Below, in pieces: positions 58,055 through 64,000 of a stretch of DNA of 64,000 nucleotides. Made by a program: the position numbers and the translations under genes. The stretch is from Semisulcospira habei (lineage: Eukaryota > Mollusca > Gastropoda > Semisulcospiridae), in assembly GCA_036245525.1 (NCBI GenBank), contig BTPG01000005.1:212921992-212985991 (forward strand), read 5' to 3'. Positions within the stretch are counted from its first letter, which is position 1; each line of letters begins with the position of its first letter. Below the pieces are notes generated by a model that ran no database searches, was not told the DNA's origin, and saw nothing but the letters and a program-made list of their open reading frames with translations.

Positions 58055-59330
58055 TCACAAATTGCCGAGATTTTTAACATGAGAAAAAATGAAAGATGAA
58101 GTTGTTCAAACCCCAAAAAATGTTGCTTCAAAAGATTCTTTATTAATTCAAGTGAAATAAAATTAAACAATTTCAATCTAATAAGAATATTTTTAAAAAA
58201 TCAACGTTGATGTCATAACAAAATTTTTTGCTGTTATCAGACGTAAAATTGTCGACCACGTCTGATTTAATTGGGCCTTACGGAAACAATCACTACCAAA
58301 CAAAAGCCATCTAAATGCCTTACTCATCTGTAAAATTAAATCAAACCAAAATCGAATGAGTTTTGCTGGTTTTTTTACACAATAAATCTGCGAAATTACG
58401 AAATACTGTTTTCGGTTGATAAACCGTAAAAGAAAAAAGATATTGAGTCATTAAAAACAATTCGGACCAATTTGATTGTAAAGTCTTTGCTGAGAGGTAC
58501 ACATCCCACAACACCTTGTGTTACCGTCAGACGCAAAACAATAACATCATGTACATGGTGTGTTTGTGTTTGCGGGAGGGCGGTGCGGGGAGGAGGTGGG
58601 ATTGTATGATCAGGCACAGGAAAATCTCCGTCTTTGTGTGGATTCGACACGTGCAATTGTCGGAGAGTAAACTAGCTTATGGATCAGTGTTTGCCACGCT
58701 TGCACTGAGATGTTTCGGTGACGATTCTGGTAATTCGGGCACACACGTTTAAAATTTACATTAAAATGTGAGGAATTCGACGTCCGTCTCTGTCGATACT
58801 TGTCCTAAAGTACTTTCAAAGACAACATATAAATGCTGCATATTTAAATATTTTTTTTGTTCTTTTCTGTTACAAAAATATCCTTCCTGTTGTCTTTCTA
58901 TTTTTAGCAGTTTAAAACATTATGTGGCCTGAGTCATCATCATCATCATCATCAGTCCCTTGCCCGAACTGGGCGTTGGGGGGACTGAAAGGCAGCAGCA
59001 ACAGACAGTGCTCTCCACTGAGTTCTATTTTGGGCGGTGGCAAGCAAGTCTGACATCTCGAGTCAGTGGCCTGAGTACCTCTCAGCAAGGACTTTACATG
59101 AAAATTGGTCCAAATTTTTTAAAATGAGGCAATACATTTTTTGATGGCATCAACGATGAATTTTTAAATATCAAAGTAAGTTTTTCTTATTTGATTTAAA
59201 TTGTTTAATTTTTATTGCATTTGAATAAACAACAAAAAATCTTTTGGCGTAACAAATTTTTAGGTCTGAACAACTTCTTCTTTCATTTTTTCTCATGTTC
59301 GAATCTCGGCAATTAAAAAAACAAAGGTGT
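58055..59330. mobile_element. Foldback element with long inverted arms
   Basis: 58068-58505 (attgccgagatttttaac, atgagaaaaaatgaaag, gaagttgttcaaacc) is mirrored by 59078-59325 (ggtctgaacaacttcttc, ctttcattttttctcatg, aatctcggcaatt). The central part holds unassigned sequence and the LINE fragment at 58935-59065. Confidence 0.75.
58935..59065 (-). mobile_element. 5'-truncated RTE-like LINE fragment with 11-bp TSD
   Basis: (CAT)n then cagtcccttgcccgaactgg, as in 10262-10390, ending at gacatctcgagt. GTGGCCTGAGT flanks it at 58924-58934 and 59066-59076. Confidence 0.9.
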
Positions 59331-59513
59331 AGTTATTTTCATGGTAGTGGATTGTGTGCTCACAGGTGACGTTCACTTCATTCATTAATTTCAAACAAAT
59401 GTGTTTCTAATAAATCACACCCTCGAACCATACTATTCAATAACTGGCTAAAGTTTAGGATTTTGCAATACCTGTTTTCTGATCTGTGTCTGAGTGGTAC
59501 GTTTGATACGCAA

Positions 59514-59515
<2 letters not shown>

Positions 59516-59597
<82 letters not shown>
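59516..59597. repeat. (GT)n microsatellite next to exon 3 acceptor
   Basis: About 40 GT units ending 25 bp before the exon 3 splice acceptor. Confidence 0.95.
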
Positions 59598-59602
<5 letters not shown>

Positions 59603-59622
59603 CCTTGTTCAATGTCATGTAG

Positions 59623-59992
59623 ATATGTTCTGCATGGTGATGCTGTTCTTGCCGGTCCTCCAACGGAAGTATTAAAAGTCATCACCGGGGACGTAGCCAC
59701 CAGCTTCACCTACAATGGCGCCACCTACACGTCATCTGCCAGAAAAGTGTTCTCGTTCACACGCACGTCCATCACTCCTGTGGAAATCATCTCTACTAAG
59801 CCGGTCCTGGTGGCGCAGTTTGTCAAACCCGACACTAGCAATTACGACGCCGTCATGGTTGTCCCCCTTCCCGTGTCGGCGTGGCAGAGTTGTTACGACG
59901 TGTTTATCTTCTTTGAAGACGCCACAGAGCGAGATCTGGTGTTTGTTGCGGAGAAAAACTCTGCAACCTATTTGTCCGCATCAGGAAGCAAG
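59623..59992 (+). CDS. IgGFc-binding N-terminal domain, exon 3
   Basis: Acceptor tcaatgtcatgtag, immediately after a (GT)n tract. The first base completes Arg (TFGT-R-YVLHGDAVLAG). It continues TEVLKVITGDVATSFTYNG, VFSFTRTSITPVEIISTKPV and AQFVKPDTSNYDAVMVVPLP, ending SASGSK before GTATAA, phase 0. 123 codons. The P-V-L-V-x-Q-F block and the D-x-x-M-x-x-V-P-P/L-x-x-W/Q block are typical of the family. Confidence 0.9.
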
Positions 59993-60082
59993 GTATAACG
60001 TTAGACAAGATGAGATACACAGCCCATAGTTGTTTCTATTTTAATATGTTTCATCTCCACCCTCATCTCCATCTCTCTCCAC

Positions 60083-60216
60083 CCTGGGTGGCTCGGTGGT
60101 AGAACGTTCGACTAGTCCAAAAGGTCGTTGGTTTCGATCCCAGCAGGCGTCAAAATATTTGTACAGGCCTCTTTGAAATCACCTTCGTGGTGGACAAAGA
60201 CGTTAAGCCTTAAACG
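60083..60216 (+). mobile_element. tRNA-derived SINE (GTGGACGTTAAGC family)
   Basis: cctgggtggctcggtggtag, box B gtttcgatccc, tcaccttcgtggtggac with aagacgttaagcc. Confidence 0.75.
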
Positions 60217-60499
60217 TTTAACATTTTTTTTTCTCTTCACCGTAACCCACCATACCCTCTGATCCACACACACTGGCACACACAAGCACAGACGGACACA
60301 CGGCGTTTTGCGCCAGCCACAGCAATTCTGAAGAACGCATGCACGAATAGCGAAATGACGTCATTATAAGCGTCACGTCATGGCATACCAGCCATGAAAT
60401 TGACGTTTAAAGTCACTGGTCGTAGTACTAAATAACTCTAGGAAGACTTCTGATGGGTGGGGTGGAGCGCGTATGGGCTTTTCCGAGCGCAGTGATCCC

Positions 60500-61115
60500 A
60501 TCTTGACTTAACTGAATTGGTGCCGAGACAGCTTTACGCAAACATGTATGTCACGCACATCGCGCAAGCATTTGGAACATAGAACTACGCCTGCAAACCA
60601 CCCACGCACTTCAAAACACCCCAACCATTGGCTCTTCGTTTACGTTTGAGTGTTTATCTCTCACTTTTGACAAACTTCTTTCGCACTATGGATTTAAGGC
60701 CATACTTAAGACAGTACAGTTTGATGTAGAACTATGACGCAACACACCGCGCTTCAACCATGACGTCATCCTACCTTCCTTCATACAAAAAGAAGGTTAC
60801 AGTCGCACGCTGTACTGGTGAACGCAAAACTAGACAAGCGGGAAGAAACACTGACCGACGCTCCTTTTAAAGTTGAAAACTTATTGAATAACTATCGAAA
60901 GTGAAGCAGATCGCTTCGTGATGAACTCGTAGTATCAGACGACAGAAGACGGCGCGAAATCTATTAATAGAAAATTAGGCCTTATATCAGTGCTCTTTTG
61001 AAAGGTGAAGGCCGTTAGGTCACCACCTAGTCCATAAGACCTACAGTTTTGTCACCACACTTTGCCTTCCTTCTTTGCGCTGATGTGACGTCACGTGTGA
61101 ATCGAGCAAAGGAAA
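60500..61115. repeat. Intron 3 segment homologous to intron 2
   Basis: Matches 54040-54071, 54532-54916, 55131-55145 and 57300-57545 in order (gtgacgtcacgtgtgaatcg, cttccttctttgcgct, tagacaagcggg, ttcctt..catac), without the SINE, hairpin and minisatellite found in intron 2. Confidence 0.85.
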
Positions 61116-61387
61116 TAAAATGTCCTATTATGGGTTGCTCATACATTTCCAGAATAACGGCAATACTACGGAAACTATTTTAGAGCTCCTGCATTGATTG
61201 CGTGTTCTCAGTGCTAATGACCGAAATAAAACTTGAAAACGAAATGTTTTGGAATGAGGCTGTATTTTGTGTGACGGCGTTTAATCAAAATCCTCGAGCA
61301 CAGGTCATTTGAATCTGATATTTTGGTGAAATAGCTGGCCTATCAAAATATGTGGCTGTTTGTTACTCTTCACACAGTGGTTTTATC

Positions 61388-61460
61388 ATTAAACCCCTAA
61401 ACACAACAGCAAGACATGGATATAGCATGATCGTCCAGAGTAGCTTGGCGCCCATAGGGC
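61388..61460. mobile_element. Family A half relic beside a minisatellite
   Basis: attaaacccctaaacacaac..agcaagacatgg, then agagtagcttggcgcccata. The right half is absent and the minisatellite begins inside the loop. Confidence 0.6.
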
Positions 61461-62925
61461 AGAAGGGCAGGTGTCTACTGACATGGACTTTGACAAGGGC
61501 AGGTTCCTACTGACATGGACTGTGACAAGGGCAGGTTCCTACTGACATGGACTGTGACAAGAAGGGCATGTGCCTACTGACATGGACTGTGACAAGGGCA
61601 GGTGCCTACTGACATGGACTGTGACAAGGGCAGGTGCCTACTGACATGGATGTGACAAGAAGGGCAGGTGCCTACTGACATGGACTGTGACAAGGGCAGG
61701 TTCCTACTGACATGGAATGCGACAAGGGCAGGTTCCTACTGACATGGACTGTGACAAGAAGGGCAGGTGCCTACTGACATGGACTGTGACAAGGGCAGGT
61801 GCCTACTGACATGGACTGTGACAAGAAGGGCAGGTGCCTACTGACATGGACTGTGACAAGAAGGACAGGTGCCTACTGACATGGACTGTGACAAGGGCAG
61901 GTGCCTACTGACATGGACTGTGACAAGGGCAGGTGCCTACTGACATTGAGTGTGACAAGAAGGGCAGGTTCCTACTGACATGAACTGTGACAAGGGCAGT
62001 TTCCTACTGACATGGAATGTGACAAGGGCAGGTTCCTACTGACATGGACTGTGACAAGGGCAGGTTCCTACTGACATGGACTGTGACAAAAAGGGCAGGT
62101 GCCTACTGACATGGACTGTGACAAGGGCATGTGCCTACTGACATGGACTGTGACAAGGGCAGGTGCCTACTGACATGGACTGTGACAAGAAGGGCAGGTG
62201 CCTACTGACATGGACTGTGACAAGGGCAGGTGCCTACTGACATGAACTGTGACAAGGGCAGGTGCCTACTGACATGGACTGTGATAAGGACAGGTGCCTA
62301 CTGACATGGACTGTGACAAGGGCAGGTGCCTACTGACATGGACTGTGACAAGGACAGGTGCCTACTGACATAGACTGTGACATGGGCATGTGCCTACTGA
62401 CATGGATTGTGACAAGAAGGGCAGGTGCCTACTGACATGGACTGTGACAAGGGCAGGTGCCTACTGACATGGACTGTGACAAGAAGGGCAGGTGCCTACT
62501 GACATGGACTGTGATAATGGCAGGTGCCTACTGACATGGACTGTGACAAGAAGGGCAGGTGCCTACTGACATGGTCTGTGACAAGGGAAGGTGCCTACTG
62601 AGATAGACTGTGACAAGAAGAGCACGTGCCTACTGACATGGACTGTGACAAGGACAGGTGCCTACTGACATGGACTGTGACAAGGGCATGTGACTACTGA
62701 CATAGACTGTGACAAGGGCAGGTGCCTACTGACATGGACTGTGACAAGAAGGACAGGTGTCTACTGACATGGACTGTGACAAGAAGGGCAGGTGCCTACT
62801 GACATGGACTGTGACAAGGGAAGGTGCCTACTGACATGGACTGTGACAAGGGCAGGTGACTACTGACATAGACTGTGACAAGGGTAGGTGCCTACTGACA
62901 TGGACTGTGACAAGAAGGGCAGTTA
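61461..62925. repeat. 33/36-bp minisatellite, ~43 copies
   Basis: Unit ggcaggtgcctactgacatg + gactgtgacaag with or without an extra aag. Mosaic of g/t (gtgcc/gttcc) and ggg/gga variants. In intron 3. Confidence 0.95.
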
Positions 62926-63332
62926 AGTCTTAGATGATGCAAGACAACATTGACAACCCGTTGTGTGGATGAATTATAGCAGTCACAGCCCGCCGTAGAA
63001 CAGATCGCTTTAACATCTATCACGGCGATCACTATTTTGTTACGTCCAGCTGGACAGTTCACTTGCAGTGCTTCTAGACATTTTACAGTTTAGATTTAAC
63101 ATTTTGTCAGTTTGTTTCTTATTGTAGGATATAGCCCTTATGACTGTAGACCTGTGTCGAGCTCACTCGGGCATTGAAATACTTGAAAATCATTCGAAAG
63201 AAACACTCTGCCTGTTCCGGTTTGTTGGTTAGGCCTTTGCACGGGCCTTGCATTTTACACACTTTGCAGTTACCCGTTTGGTTTTTTATGTCGCGATAAT
63301 CATAGTTCTTTTGTGTTTGTCTCTGTGTACAG
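62926..63332. other. Intron 3 end; nothing recognised
   Basis: No repeat or exon seen before the exon 4 acceptor. Confidence 0.5.
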
Positions 63333-63539
63333 TTCCCCAGCACTAGTTCCACCACGGGGACGTCCAGCACTTCCTACACGCCGAAGACGATCCAGCTGAA
63401 CCAAGCCACCAACGGCTATATTCGTCTGCAGGGGAACGCCGCTTGTAGCTCCAAGCCACTCGCTTGCAGACCCTTCTCCGGTTACATATTCGGGGGAACC
63501 AGTGCACAGCATTATGCATGGTCTGCGCCGGTCATTTGA
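63333..63539 (+). CDS. IgGFc-type protein, exon 4 (C-terminus)
   Basis: Acceptor tttgtctctgtgtacag. Read in phase 0: FPSTSSTTGTSSTSYTPKTI, then QLNQATNGYIRLQGN and FSGYIFGGTSAQHYAWSAPV, ending with TGA at 63537-63539. The segment resembles the end of the IgGFc N-terminal domain (S/P-F-x-G-Y-I-F-G). The stop would give a one-domain protein without vWD or EGF modules; splicing onward before the stop cannot be excluded. No polyadenylation signal was recognised in 63540-64000. Confidence 0.8.
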   Translation, partial: FPSTSSTTGTSSTSYTPKTIQLNQATNGYIRLQGNAACSSKPLACRPFSGYIFGGTSAQHYAWSAPVI

Positions 63540-64000
63540 CCTTGCTGGCCTTCCACGCCTTTCAATTCGGTGAGCACAAATTAATCTGTGTTTGCTGACT
63601 CCATCATGGCCGAGAAAATGCGAGCACCTTCCAACTGCAAGAGGTGAAGAACTTAATGAGCCCCCACAGGCTGACATAGTTTTTGTTTGCTTGTTAGCCC
63701 GGCTTATATTTGTGTTGCTTTAGTGGATGAAGTGTATGTTTGGCGTTACATTTTCCTCGGTTTCAAAGACATCTTGAATGAATTAGATCTGAACTCACAA
63801 CTTGAAAGTGACAAAACAAAGACAGTAAAAAGCTACATTACATTGGCTACATGCACGTGCTCTTCCAACTGTCAACTTCTGCCCCTAGTTTGAATCTGTA
63901 ACCGCAGGCTTTGATTCGCATTAATGTCATGACGTAGGCGAGTCCTGTGTGTCGACTTACTGGAGTTTCGTTCTTTTTTTCTGCCAGAACTCGTCAGACA
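63540..64000. other. 3' flank or next intron of the IgGFc-type gene
   Basis: No further exon recognised before the window end. Confidence 0.45.

Overview
The window is eukaryotic, repeat-rich DNA. Genes are split by consensus GT..AG introns. There are several non-LTR retrotransposons, tRNA-derived SINEs, long GT/AT/ATT microsatellites and many short inverted-repeat elements. The repeat style (ATT-tailed LINE/SINE ends, TTAA-flanked hairpins) and the IgGFc-type secreted gene suggest a lophotrochozoan, most likely a gastropod mollusc. The species cannot be named from the sequence.

Two host genes are visible. On the minus strand (about 0.3-5.5 kb) four phase-consistent exons encode the N-terminal ~184 residues of an R3HDM4-like protein; its R3H-domain exons would lie beyond base 1. 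On the plus strand (51.7-63.5 kb) four phase-consistent exons encode a 453-residue secreted protein: a signal peptide followed by an IgGFc-binding-protein N-terminal domain.

The remaining sequence is mobile or tandem DNA. 9.4-14.7 kb: a TIR element, a frameshifted RTE-like LINE lying inside a (TA)n tract, and a 5'-truncated CR1/L2-like LINE. 16.0-19.0 kb: a satellite with a nested 79-bp array. 20.0-21.0 kb: a minisatellite with C-run/A-run spacers. 22.3-22.8 kb: a Harbinger-like remnant. 23.0-28.5 kb: a nearly intact 5.5-kb LINE bounded by a perfect 13-bp target duplication. 28.7-30.8 kb: a ~538-bp tandem array inserted into a small MITE. 33-50 kb: inverted duplications, SINEs, minisatellites and many hairpins. 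55.7-57.3 kb and 61.5-62.9 kb: long minisatellites inside introns of the IgGFc-type gene.

The most striking signal is a family of about 19 short elements (~205-216 bp when complete) present throughout the window. Each has TTAA at its ends, CCCATTCAGCCC-like terminal inverted repeats, and a near-perfect hairpin centred on AGCTTGGCGCC. The two hairpin arms co-vary from copy to copy. One copy carries one left arm and four right arms, another stops exactly at the loop, and one insertion is verified by its empty site in the neighbouring intron. Other hairpin families (B-E) accompany it. This looks like a large piggyBac-style (TTAA) non-autonomous family whose arms are kept complementary, with many copies in introns.
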